DNA of 64,000 bases from Paenibacillus oleatilyticus (GTDB taxonomy: Bacteria; Bacillota; Bacilli; Paenibacillales; NBRC-103111), in assembly GCF_018998565.1 (NCBI RefSeq), contig NZ_JAHNZO010000033.1:22109-86108 (forward strand), read 5' to 3'. This document shows, piece by piece, positions 22,988-30,976 of this stretch (within the stretch, counting starts at the first letter, position 1; each line of letters opens with the position of its first letter). The translations under genes and the position numbers were made by a program. The notes below the pieces were generated by a model that was not told the origin of the DNA, ran no database searches, and was given only the letters and a program-made list of their open reading frames with translations.

Positions 22988-23017
22988 TTGTACGTCAAGA
23001 ATCGAATTCTGTATAAT
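22988..23017 (+). promoter_or_regulatory. Promoter of the LysR gene
   Basis: TTGTAC (22988-22993) and TATAAT (23012-23017) are spaced by 18 bp in the divergent SDR/LysR interval. A LysR operator would be expected to overlap it. Confidence 0.6.
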
Positions 23018-23074
23018 TGAATTAAGTGAATAGAGAGTTCATGAAAATTGAATTTGATAGCTCGAGGGATGAGA

Positions 23075-23953
23075 ATGGACCTAAAAATGCTAAAAACGTT
23101 TCAGACGATCGTGCATCACGGCAGTTTCATCCGCGCCGCCGAAGAAATGAATTATGCCCAATCGACCGTCACGATGCAGATGCAAAAACTGGAATCCGAC
23201 TTGGGCACCCAACTGATCGAACGCGGGAAAAAAATCCGGTTAACCGAAGCGGGGCGGCTGCTTTACGAGCAAAGTCTGCCTATTGTCAGAGACATGGAGC
23301 GGGTACAGCAAAATATGTCCGAGCTGCAATGGGGCATGGCGGGCAGCCTTCGTTTGGGCGTGACGGAACCGACGGCAAGCTACCGGCTGCCGGCCATTTT
23401 GAAGAAGTTTTTGACCCGGTATCCGAAGATTCGCATTGCGGTGGAATTCGGAAGTACGCCGTCGCTGAGCGAGCGGCTGCTTCAAGGCGACATCGACTTG
23501 GCCCTTTGCTCGGCGCCGGATTTGGGAACCGAGCTCTACTTCGAGCCTTTGTTCAAAGAGCCGTTTCTCGTCTTGATGCCCGAAGACCACCCGCTGACGA
23601 AGCAGGAGGTCGTCGAACCGGATCAGATCCGGGAGCATCCGCTGCTCATCACCTCAAGCACTTGTCCGTATCGGCGTAAGCTTGAGATGGTCATGCAGGA
23701 TTCCGGGGGCATGCCGTTAAACACGATGGAAATCGGCAGCATGACGGCCTTGAAATATTATGTCGCCGGCGGATTGGGCATTGCGCTTGTACCAAAGATT
23801 ACCGTAGATTCGCTGCCGGAAGGAACGACGGCCCGGGCCATAAGCGGCGAACTCATCGAGATGACCTTCGGCTTGCTCTGCAAAACGTCGGAGGTTCCTT
23901 TGAAGCTGGCGGGAGCGAAGCTGTATCAATTTCTCAAGCAAGAGCTCCGGTAG
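23075..23953 (+). CDS. LysR-family transcriptional regulator
   Basis: A 292-residue LysR protein. The N-terminal winged helix-turn-helix is clear (MLKTFQTIVHHGSFIRAAEE, then QSTVTMQMQKLESDLG), and the effector-binding domain follows from about residue 90 (GSLRLGVTEPTASYRLPAIL). The start at 23075 has GAGGGATGAG just upstream; the in-frame ATG at 23069 is too close to that site. It is divergent from the FabG-like SDR gene, the standard arrangement of a LysR regulator and its target. Inducer unknown. Confidence 0.9.
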   Translation: MDLKMLKTFQTIVHHGSFIRAAEEMNYAQSTVTMQMQKLESDLGTQLIERGKKIRLTEAGRLLYEQSLPIVRDMERVQQNMSELQWGMAGSLRLGVTEPTASYRLPAILKKFLTRYPKIRIAVEFGSTPSLSERLLQGDIDLALCSAPDLGTELYFEPLFKEPFLVLMPEDHPLTKQEVVEPDQIREHPLLITSSTCPYRRKLEMVMQDSGGMPLNTMEIGSMTALKYYVAGGLGIALVPKITVDSLPEGTTARAISGELIEMTFGLLCKTSEVPLKLAGAKLYQFLKQELR

Positions 23954-23991
23954 ACAAGCGCAGGGACGGGCGCGCTCCTGACGGACGTTCT

Positions 23992-24045
23992 TTAAGAAAC
24001 AGTTAAGAACGGGATAAGAGGCATTTAAAATCTCCTGCCTATACT
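23992..24045 (+). promoter_or_regulatory. Four 11-bp phased repeats and -10 upstream of uppP
   Basis: TTAAGA (23992), TTAAGA (24003), ATAAGA (24014) and TTAAAA (24025) start exactly 11 bp apart. TATACT (24040-24045) follows as a -10, with no good -35. Tandem half-sites with 11-bp phasing are the mark of OmpR/PhoB-family activators (compare the Pho box of TTAACA-like repeats). uppP is thus probably activated by a two-component system. Confidence 0.6.
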
Positions 24046-24093
24046 TAAGCACAGTAGAATTTGAAAAACAGTACTGGCAGGAGTGATTGGAAC

Positions 24094-24924
24094 TTGTTCG
24101 TTTTATGGGATGCCTTTGTCGCGTTGGTTCTAGGGTTAGTCGAAGGAATGACCGAGTTCGTTCCGGTGTCGTCTACCGGGCACATGATTATCGTGGACGA
24201 TTTTTTGTTTCAAACGAAGCGCATGTTTTCACCGGAAGCCGCCGTCGCGTTCAAGATCGTGATCCAGTTGGGCTCCATCCTGGCGGTCGTCGTTCTGATG
24301 TGGGACCGATTTATGGACCTGCTCGGCCTTCGTAAAAGCCAAGGACAGACCGCTTCCTGGCCGCGCCTGAACCTGTGGCAAGTACTGGTGGGGCTCCTTC
24401 CGGCGGGGATTTTGTACTTGTTGCTGGACGATTACATCGACACCTACCTGTTCTCCACCGAGACGGTCGTAATCGGCCTGGTAGCGGGAGCCGTGCTGAT
24501 GCTCGTGGCGGAGTGGCTCCGGCCGAGCAAGCCGAAGACGGAGACCGTCGATCAGATGACCTACAAGCAAGCCGTCGCCGTCGGCTTATTTCAATGCTTG
24601 TCCATATGGCCGGGATTTTCCCGCTCGGGATCGACGATCTCGGGGGGCGTCCTGACGGGGATGAGCCATCGCGCGGCGGCGGATTTTACCTTCATTATGG
24701 CCGTACCGGTTATGGCCGGCGTGAGCTTTTTTTCGCTTTTGAAGCACTGGGAATATTTTACCCCCGACGTTATATCGTTCTGTGCCGTCGGCATGATTAG
24801 CGCGTTCGTCTTTGCGCTGCTATCGATCCGGTTCTTCTTGAAGCTGATTCAGCGCATCAAGCTCATTCCGTTCGCCATTTATCGCTTGGCGCTGGCCGCT
24901 CTGATCTATTTTGTGTTCCTGTAG
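24094..24924 (+). CDS. uppP: Undecaprenyl-diphosphatase UppP (BacA)
   Basis: A 276-residue, multi-helix membrane enzyme that removes a phosphate from undecaprenyl diphosphate, recycling the lipid carrier of cell-wall synthesis; its overproduction confers bacitracin resistance. Both family signatures are intact: EGMTEFVPVSSTGH (about 17-30) and PGFSRSGSTISGG (about 180-192). The start is a TTG at 24094 behind GGCAGGAGTG, aligning with the N-terminus of Bacillus UppP; a TTG at 24061 is also in frame. Monocistronic, with a terminator downstream and an OmpR-type operator upstream. Confidence 0.93.
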   Translation: MFVLWDAFVALVLGLVEGMTEFVPVSSTGHMIIVDDFLFQTKRMFSPEAAVAFKIVIQLGSILAVVVLMWDRFMDLLGLRKSQGQTASWPRLNLWQVLVGLLPAGILYLLLDDYIDTYLFSTETVVIGLVAGAVLMLVAEWLRPSKPKTETVDQMTYKQAVAVGLFQCLSIWPGFSRSGSTISGGVLTGMSHRAAADFTFIMAVPVMAGVSFFSLLKHWEYFTPDVISFCAVGMISAFVFALLSIRFFLKLIQRIKLIPFAIYRLALAALIYFVFL

Positions 24925-24931
24925 ACAAAAA

Positions 24932-24964
24932 CAGGCTCCTGCCGCAAAGGACAGGAGCTTTCCC
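24932..24964. terminator. Terminator between uppP and the coat genes
   Basis: GCTCCTG (24934-24940) pairs with CAGGAGC (24951-24957), followed by TTTCCC. The two operons converge here and may share it. Confidence 0.65.
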
Positions 24965-24967
24965 AAC

Positions 24968-25324
24968 TCACTGATAAGGGAACTGCGACGAATACCCGCT
25001 GAATTGCTGCTGCGCTTGCTGAACCTTCTGCTGCTCCTCGGCCTCCAGCTTATACCATCCGTTTTGAAACATCAGGTTAAACAGCTCGCGGGCGCTTTGA
25101 TGCGTTTCCGTCAAAATCTGGAGCATATCGGTATGAAGCTGCTCGTGGCTGGCCTCGCGGACGGCCACGTTGAAGTTGTCGGTCAACAATTTGCATGTGG
25201 CCAGTCCGTCGTTGAGGAAGTCGCGGTCGTTCATCTCCGGTCCTTTGACCTGCGGCAGCTGTCCGCTTTGCGGATTGGCGATTTCGTTAGGGTTCTGGGC
25301 TTGCTGGCCTGGCATCGGCTGCAT
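24968..25324 (-). CDS. CotF-family spore coat protein
   Basis: A 118-residue protein of the CotF type. NDRDFLNDGLATCKLLTDNF is the family pattern, followed by a helix pair and an aromatic C-terminus (QQFSGYSSQFPYQ). The first 25 residues are Pro/Gln-rich. Likely a ferritin-like helical bundle in the spore coat. It is the second gene of a two-gene operon with its paralogue at 25340-25645. Confidence 0.8.
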   Translation of the reverse strand: MQPMPGQQAQNPNEIANPQSGQLPQVKGPEMNDRDFLNDGLATCKLLTDNFNVAVREASHEQLHTDMLQILTETHQSARELFNLMFQNGWYKLEAEEQQKVQQAQQQFSGYSSQFPYQ

Positions 25325-25339
25325 CCTCCTTCCTTGGAA

Positions 25340-25645
25340 TTATTGGGACGCCTGCTGCGCCTGCTGCGGACGGGGCAGGTTGGCCATAGCGGCGTTATTG
25401 TCTACTTGCAAATGCGTGAGCAGCTTTTCATAATGGCGTTGATGCATCTGTCCGGCTTTGTCGAGCGCTTGTTTAATTTGCGGGTTAGTCGCCTGCTGGG
25501 CAAAAAAATGAAATTTCTTAAAAGCCGACAGCTCCCATGACAGCGCATCCTTCAGGTAGAGCAAATCTTTCGTGGTGATCACGCGCGGCGGAACGGGAAT
25601 CGGCGGCTGCGTCTGCTGAGCGGGAGGGGTCATCGTCGCTGGCAT
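25340..25645 (-). CDS. CotF-like spore coat protein
   Basis: A 101-residue protein. After a Pro/Gln-rich leader (MTPPAQQTQPPIPVPPRV), TTKDLLYLKDALSWELSAFK and HQRHYEKLLTHL give the two helices of a ferritin-like/CotF half. AAAAGGAGCG precedes the ATG at 25645. It is paired with the larger CotF-like gene, and the two may form one complex in the coat. Expression is expected late in sporulation, but no sporulation sigma-factor promoter could be assigned. Confidence 0.78.
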   Translation of the reverse strand: MPATMTPPAQQTQPPIPVPPRVITTKDLLYLKDALSWELSAFKKFHFFAQQATNPQIKQALDKAGQMHQRHYEKLLTHLQVDNNAAMANLPRPQQAQQASQ

Positions 25646-25738
25646 AAGATCGCTCCTTTTCAAGTGAATTGGCGTACATGGTATAGAATGAGCTATTCCG
25701 GGCCGAATATGCTTGGCGGAAAATGGAGAAGAGGTACA

Positions 25739-25776
25739 GCCTTACAGGATCGAATCGATCCCGTAGGGCTTTTTTT
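25739..25776 (+). terminator. Orphan intrinsic terminator
   Basis: GCCTTACAGGATCG (25739-25752) pairs with CGATCCCGTAGGGC (25756-25769) and is followed by seven T. No plus-strand ORF lies directly upstream, so it may end a small RNA starting antisense to the coat-gene promoter. Confidence 0.6.
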
Positions 25777-25841
25777 AACCAATGGAAAATTTTTGTGTCA
25801 CCTTAACTCACATTGGTAGTCAAAAAAGCTGTGAAAAACGA

Positions 25842-25920
25842 TTGATTTTTTAAGAAAAGTGAGTATAATCGAAATTAACAAAAAATTTAAAAAAGAACCA
25901 CTGTACCGATAATCGGTACA
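25842..25920 (+). promoter_or_regulatory. Promoter and palindromic operator of the peptide operon
   Basis: TTGATT (25842-25847) and TATAAT (25864-25869) are spaced 16 bp. About 32 bp past the -10 is the perfect palindrome TGTACCGATAATCGGTACA (25902-25920). Its placement in the transcribed region suits a repressor. The IclR-family protein encoded in the same operon is the obvious candidate. Confidence 0.65.
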
Positions 25921-25991
25921 AAGAAGGGAGAGGTCTTATAAGCTTCCATCATCTTGGAGCCCGAAAGTGACGCGGGAAGGACCTATTTGGG

Positions 25992-26090
25992 ATGAACGGA
26001 CGGCGCTACATGAACATCTCCTTCCATGCGCACAATAGCTACGATGCCGTTACTTATTTTTACAAAAAGGGGGTAAGAGATGGTGGTTAA
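25992..26090 (+). CDS. Candidate 32-residue leader peptide overlapping dppB
   Basis: GGGAAGGA lies ten bases before this ATG. The frame encodes 32 residues (MNGRRYMNISFHAHNSYDAV and on) and its stop overlaps the first codons of the permease gene at 26080. The permease also has its own AAGGGGGTAAG. It could be a coupling peptide, a regulatory leader or chance; no family recognised. Confidence 0.3.
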   Translation: MNGRRYMNISFHAHNSYDAVTYFYKKGVRDGG

Positions 26091-27093
26091 CTACATCCTT
26101 CGGCGAATCGTGTTTATGATTCCGGGGCTGATCGGGATTGCACTGATTACGTTTATTATCTCGCGAGTCCTGCCCGGCGACCCGGCGGTGATGCTGGCAG
26201 GCGAACAAGCCCCTCCGGCTGTAGTCGAGAAAATTCGTCAAGAGATGGGGCTGAACAATCCGCTCTACGTACAATTTGTCGATTACGTCAAGCAGCTGCT
26301 GCAAGGGGATTTCGGACTGGCCTGGCATACGGGCAATACGGTGCTCGGTGATTTTGCCACGCGCTTCCCCGCTACGCTGGAGCTGACCATTGCGAGCTTT
26401 ATCATTGCCGTCCTCGTCGCTGTTCCCGTCGGAATTATCGCCGCTACAAAGAAAGAATCGGTCGTCGACCACATTTCGCGCATTTTCTCGCTTATCGGGG
26501 CCTGTGTTCCCGTCTTCTGGCTCGGAATGATCCTCATTTCCATTTTTTATTCCAAATTAGGCTGGGCCCCGGCGCCGCTGGGCCGCATCGGTGAAGACAT
26601 TAACCCGCCTACGCATGTTACCGGATTATACTTGATCGACAGCTTGCTTTCGGGTGATTTCATCGCCTTTCAGAAAACGCTTTCACATCTGATTCTGCCT
26701 GCCATCTGCCTAAGTACGGGGACTATGGCGATCATTGCCCGCATGATGCGCTCCAGCATGCTGGAAGTGATCGGACAGGACTTTATCCGAACGGCTCGGG
26801 CCAAAGGGATTTACGAGCGCACCGTCATTCTGAAGCACGCTCTCGTGAATGCGCTGATTCCCACTTTGACCGTACTCGGCTTGCAGTTCGGCTATCTGCT
26901 GGGCGGCGCGGTCATTACCGAAACGATCTTCGCTTGGCCGGGGATCGGCGGCTATGTGACCGAATCGATTCTGGCGACCGATTATGCGCCCATTCAGGCG
27001 TTTACACTGATCAGCGCCATTCTGTACAGCGTCATCAATTTGGCGGTGGACCTGCTTTACGGGTTCATTGATCCGAGAATTCGCTACGAATAA
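26080..27093 (+). CDS. dppB: Peptide ABC transporter permease, DppB type
   Basis: A 337-residue permease with six helices, the first at residues 9-30 (LRRIVFMIPGLIGIALITF). The family features are LPGDPAV near 35, the large periplasm-facing segment, and the coupling loop FIRTARAKGIYERTVILKHA in the C-terminal half. With DppC it forms the membrane channel for di- or oligopeptides delivered by the lipoprotein DppA. First full gene of a ten-gene operon that also encodes two peptidases. Confidence 0.9.
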   Translation: MVVNYILRRIVFMIPGLIGIALITFIISRVLPGDPAVMLAGEQAPPAVVEKIRQEMGLNNPLYVQFVDYVKQLLQGDFGLAWHTGNTVLGDFATRFPATLELTIASFIIAVLVAVPVGIIAATKKESVVDHISRIFSLIGACVPVFWLGMILISIFYSKLGWAPAPLGRIGEDINPPTHVTGLYLIDSLLSGDFIAFQKTLSHLILPAICLSTGTMAIIARMMRSSMLEVIGQDFIRTARAKGIYERTVILKHALVNALIPTLTVLGLQFGYLLGGAVITETIFAWPGIGGYVTESILATDYAPIQAFTLISAILYSVINLAVDLLYGFIDPRIRYE

Positions 27094-27119
27094 CTGCCGC
27101 GGAAAGGAGAGTTCGACAC

Positions 27120-28019
27120 GTGAGTAAATTTACAGCTTCCATTCTGGCTGCCAAGGCGAAGACGCGGGAAGGCAGCAAGGCGGCGGCGACGCTCAGACTG
27201 CTGCTTCGCAACCGGCTGGCCGTAATCGGCCTTGCGTTTATTGTCATCTGGTCCGTTTTTGCCTTGATTGCGCCGGCCATCGCTCCGTACGGGCCGAACG
27301 AGACGAATACGGCAGTCAAGCTTCAGGCTCCGAGCGCGGCGCATTGGTTCGGGACGGACAATTTCGGCCGGGACATCCTCAGCCGGGTGCTCTACGGAGC
27401 GCAAATTACGATCTGGTCCGGCCTGATCGCCGTTGGCATTTCCTTCTGCGTCGGCGTTCCGCTGGGCGGGATCGCCGCTTATTACGGCGGAATGCTCGGG
27501 AATATCATCATGCGGATCATGGACATGCTGCTTGCTTTTCCTTCTCTGGTGCTGGCGATGGCGATCGCCGCTTCCATGGGGCCGGGACTGACCAGCGCGA
27601 TGATTGCCGTTGGCATCGTCGGCGTCCCCGAATTCGCGCGGCTGATGCACGGGCAGACCATCTCGCTGCGGGAGAAAGAGTTTGTCGAAGCGGGACGGGC
27701 CATCGGTCTGAAAGACTCCGTCATTTTGTTCCGGCACATTTTCCCCAATGCCCTGGCTCCGCTTATGGTGCGGGTAACGCTCGGCATGGGCTTCGCGATT
27801 CTGACGGCGGCCAGCCTGAACTTCCTCGGGCTTGGGGTCAAGCCGCCGACGGCGGAATGGGGCGCCATGATCTCCGAAGGCCGCGGCTACATTATTTCCG
27901 GCGACTGGTGGATCGTTACTTTTCCGGGACTGGCCATCGCCACCTCAATTCTCGGTTTCAACTTGCTTGGCGACGGTTTGCGCGACGTGCTGGACCCGCG
28001 GCTTCGCTCAAGCAAATAA
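27120..28019 (+). CDS. dppC: Peptide ABC transporter permease, DppC type
   Basis: A 299-residue permease starting at GTG 27120 behind GGAAAGGAG. The N-terminal segment before helix 1 and WFGTDNFGRDILSRVLYGA are typical of DppC/OppC, and the coupling loop is EFVEAGRAIGLKDSVILFRH. It ends DVLDPRLRSSK as in the family. It partners DppB, 26 bp upstream. Confidence 0.92.
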   Translation: MSKFTASILAAKAKTREGSKAAATLRLLLRNRLAVIGLAFIVIWSVFALIAPAIAPYGPNETNTAVKLQAPSAAHWFGTDNFGRDILSRVLYGAQITIWSGLIAVGISFCVGVPLGGIAAYYGGMLGNIIMRIMDMLLAFPSLVLAMAIAASMGPGLTSAMIAVGIVGVPEFARLMHGQTISLREKEFVEAGRAIGLKDSVILFRHIFPNALAPLMVRVTLGMGFAILTAASLNFLGLGVKPPTAEWGAMISEGRGYIISGDWWIVTFPGLAIATSILGFNLLGDGLRDVLDPRLRSSK

Positions 28020-28063
28020 CTTGATATGCTGGACCATCTGACAACTTTGAGGGGGAAGAACAC

Positions 28064-29653
28064 ATGAAGAAGCACCAATGGTTAGCCGGACTTGCCGCAA
28101 GCGCATTGCTCTTGACGGCCGTGGGCTGCAGCCCGAATGCGAACCAGAAGCCGGACGCCTCCGCCGCGCCGGAGCAAAGCAAGAAGGACAAGATCATCAC
28201 GATTGCCTACTCGGACGGCGGCACCACCATGGACCCGGCCGAAGCGAGCGACCTGACCTCCGACACGCTGGTCGTCGCCGCGTACGATCAATTGGTGACG
28301 TACGGGGTTAAAACCGTGGACGGCGGGCAGGTGGCGAAGACCGATGAGATCAAGCCGATGTTGGCCAAAAGCTGGACCGTATCCGACGATAAGCTGACCT
28401 ACACCTTCAAGCTGCAGGAGAACGCCAAGTTCCAGAGCGGGAATCCGGTAACGGCCGATTCGGTTGCCTTTTCGCTCGACCATCTGAAAAACTCCAAAGC
28501 GGGCAGCTTCCTCTATCAATTATCCGGCATTAAAGCTTACACCGTGAAAGACGCGCAGACGATCAGCATCCAGCTGGAAAAAGAAAACCATACGTTCCTG
28601 CAAATGCTGGCATTGTACAACTTCTCCGTTCTGGATGAAAAAGTGATCAAAGAGAAGGGCAACGACTTCCTGACCAAAAATGCGGCCGGCTCCGGTCCGT
28701 TCACCATTGAGAAATGGGACCCGGCCTCGGAAGCCGTCATGACGGCGAACAAAAACTACTGGCAGGGCGCTCCTCAAGTGGACAAAGTAACGATGAAGTT
28801 TTTGAAGGAAGCTTCGAACCGGGTCATGCTGCTCGGCAAAGGCGATGTCGACCTCGCGATCGAGATTCCTCCGAAGGACGTCGCTGATCTGAAGAACAAC
28901 GCCAACCTGACGGTCAAGTCCGATGCGAGTAACCGTATTTTGTATTTTGCGCTCAACACGACCAAGAAGCCGTTCGACAACGTAAAAGTCAGACAAGCGC
29001 TCGCTTATGCGGTTCCTTACGATCAATTGGTGCACGATGTCATGTACGATCAGGCCAAGCAGCTGAAAAGCTCAGTGCCGAGCAACACGCCGGGGTACTC
29101 TGATTCCGGATTTATTTACAAGCATGACTTGGACAAAGCGAAGCAGCTGCTGAAAGAAGCCGGTTACGAGAACGGGCTCAGCTTCGACCTCACGCTTGGA
29201 TCGGGCTTCCAGGACTGGGAGGACGACGCCGTCCTGATGCAGGCCGAATTCGCCAAAATCGGCGTCACGATGAACATCCAAAAGGTCGCGCGCGCCCAAT
29301 TCCTGCAAATGCAAAGAGAGCGCAACCTGACGGCGTACATCTCCAAATGGACGTCCTTCGTCAACGATCCGAGCTACCATCTGGGCTTCCTGCTGTACGG
29401 AAAAGGCACCTCGAACTACGGCAACTACAAGAACGCGAAGGTCGACGAGCTGTGGGAGAAAGCCAACAACGAGCCGGATCAAGCGAAGCGCAACGAGATG
29501 TACAAGCAAGCGCAGGAGCTGATTACGGCGGACGCGCCTTGGCTGTACCTGTACGAATACAACCGCATTGTGGGGATGAACAAGAACCTGAAGGGCTACG
29601 TGTACTATCCGGATGAAATTCTCCGCTTCTATCCGATGAGCAAGGGGCAGTAA
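28064..29653 (+). CDS. dppA: Peptide-binding lipoprotein, DppA/OppA type (SBP family 5)
   Basis: A 529-residue lipoprotein with lipobox TAVGC (Cys near residue 22). The mature part begins ITIAYSDGGTTMDPAEASDL and has the family-5 core (LAKSWTVSDDKLTYTFKLQE, GTGPF-like GSGPFTIEKWD, NVKVRQALAYAVPYDQL). It should capture peptides or a related cationic ligand outside the membrane and hand them to DppBC. GAGGGGGAAGA precedes the ATG. The ligand is unknown, but two peptidases in the same operon argue for peptides or N-acyl amino acids. Confidence 0.92.
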   Translation: MKKHQWLAGLAASALLLTAVGCSPNANQKPDASAAPEQSKKDKIITIAYSDGGTTMDPAEASDLTSDTLVVAAYDQLVTYGVKTVDGGQVAKTDEIKPMLAKSWTVSDDKLTYTFKLQENAKFQSGNPVTADSVAFSLDHLKNSKAGSFLYQLSGIKAYTVKDAQTISIQLEKENHTFLQMLALYNFSVLDEKVIKEKGNDFLTKNAAGSGPFTIEKWDPASEAVMTANKNYWQGAPQVDKVTMKFLKEASNRVMLLGKGDVDLAIEIPPKDVADLKNNANLTVKSDASNRILYFALNTTKKPFDNVKVRQALAYAVPYDQLVHDVMYDQAKQLKSSVPSNTPGYSDSGFIYKHDLDKAKQLLKEAGYENGLSFDLTLGSGFQDWEDDAVLMQAEFAKIGVTMNIQKVARAQFLQMQRERNLTAYISKWTSFVNDPSYHLGFLLYGKGTSNYGNYKNAKVDELWEKANNEPDQAKRNEMYKQAQELITADAPWLYLYEYNRIVGMNKNLKGYVYYPDEILRFYPMSKGQ

Positions 29654-29683
29654 CAGTTCCAAGCAGAAGGGAAGGCTAAAGCG

Positions 29684-30943
29684 ATGGATTGGAAAAAGAC
29701 GGTACTGGAAGAAATCGATAAACGTCAGGACGAGCTTATAGACTTGTGCTGTAAATTGATTCAATTTCCAAGCGAAAATCCGCCGGGCGATACCCGCGAC
29801 ATCAGCAAGTTTATTACCGATTATTTGAAGGAAGCCGGAATCGAGACGGCCGCGCACGAGTCGGAGCAGCATATGTTCAATCTGCTGTCCACTGTGGGGA
29901 CGAAGAGCGACAAGCATTTGCTCTTCTGCGGGCATACCGATGTCGTACCGGCGGGCGACTTGTCCCGCTGGGACTTCCCTCCCTTTGCCGGGGAGGTGAA
30001 GGACGGCTACATTCTCGGCCGCGGCGCTTCGGACATGAAATGCGGCTTGGGCGGACTGATCTTCGTCACCGCATTATTGAAACGTCTCGGCGTGCCGCTG
30101 GCGGGGGAGCTGTCCTTGTTTATCGTACCGGACGAGGAAACCGGAGGACACTTCGGCGTGCCGTGGGTGCTGGAGCGGGGATTGATTACGGGGACGGCGG
30201 CGGTCATCGCCGAGCCGTCCTCGCCGGAACATCCGACCATTGGTCAAAAAGGCAGCAGTTGGTTCGAATTTACGGTCGAGGGCACGCCGGGGCACGGAAG
30301 CTTGTCGCCGTTCAAGGGCGATAGCGCCATCGTCAAGGCGGCCAAAGCGATCGAAGTGCTGCAGCGGCTGACGGACATGAAGCCGAACATTCCCGAAGAG
30401 ATGCGCGACATTATCGAGATTTCGAAGAACTATGTCCGCGAGCGGGAGAAGACCGATGTCAGCGCCGTTTACGATCACGTAACGATCAATATCGGAACGA
30501 TTCACGGCGGGACGAAAGCGAACGTGGTCGCGGACCGCTGCACGATCGAAGTCGATTCGCGCGTGCCGTTCGGCATCGACTACCGTGATGTATTGAACGA
30601 GGCGAAGCGTCTGCTGCTTGAAGTCGGAATCGAGGCCGAGCTGAAGCCGATCGGCTTCCGGGGCAATGCGAACTGGACGCCTTCGACGGAGGAGATCGTG
30701 CGTTACTTGGTCGAAAGCATCACCGATGTCAGCGGGAAGGAAGCTTACGGCGTGCTGCAATGGGCGTCGAGCGATGCCCGCCACTTCCGCAATCACGGGA
30801 TTCCGGTGCTGCAGTACGGGCCGGCGGAGCTGTCCACGATCCATAACTTCAACGAGCGCGCGCCGGTTTGGCAAGTCGTTCAAGCGGCCAAAGTGTATGC
30901 GCTGACCGCGCTCAAATATTTGGGCACGACCGACGGCAACTAA
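29684..30943 (+). CDS. M20-family metallopeptidase (ArgE/DapE/CPG2-like)
   Basis: A 419-residue cytoplasmic di-zinc hydrolase. Metal-binding residues can be placed: His in LLFCGHTDVVP, Asp in GRGASDMKCG, the catalytic Glu pair in VPDEETGG, and a late His in QYGPAELSTIHNFNE. The lid/dimerisation domain is inserted at about 190-300 (GSSWFEFTVEGTPGHGS). Substrates of this family are N-acyl amino acids or dipeptides. It lies between the binding protein and the ATPases of the peptide importer, so it probably cleaves the imported compound. Confidence 0.9.
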   Translation: MDWKKTVLEEIDKRQDELIDLCCKLIQFPSENPPGDTRDISKFITDYLKEAGIETAAHESEQHMFNLLSTVGTKSDKHLLFCGHTDVVPAGDLSRWDFPPFAGEVKDGYILGRGASDMKCGLGGLIFVTALLKRLGVPLAGELSLFIVPDEETGGHFGVPWVLERGLITGTAAVIAEPSSPEHPTIGQKGSSWFEFTVEGTPGHGSLSPFKGDSAIVKAAKAIEVLQRLTDMKPNIPEEMRDIIEISKNYVREREKTDVSAVYDHVTINIGTIHGGTKANVVADRCTIEVDSRVPFGIDYRDVLNEAKRLLLEVGIEAELKPIGFRGNANWTPSTEEIVRYLVESITDVSGKEAYGVLQWASSDARHFRNHGIPVLQYGPAELSTIHNFNERAPVWQVVQAAKVYALTALKYLGTTDGN

Positions 30944-30976
30944 CGGTAAAGCCAGCCAGAAAAGGAGGACGGGGCA

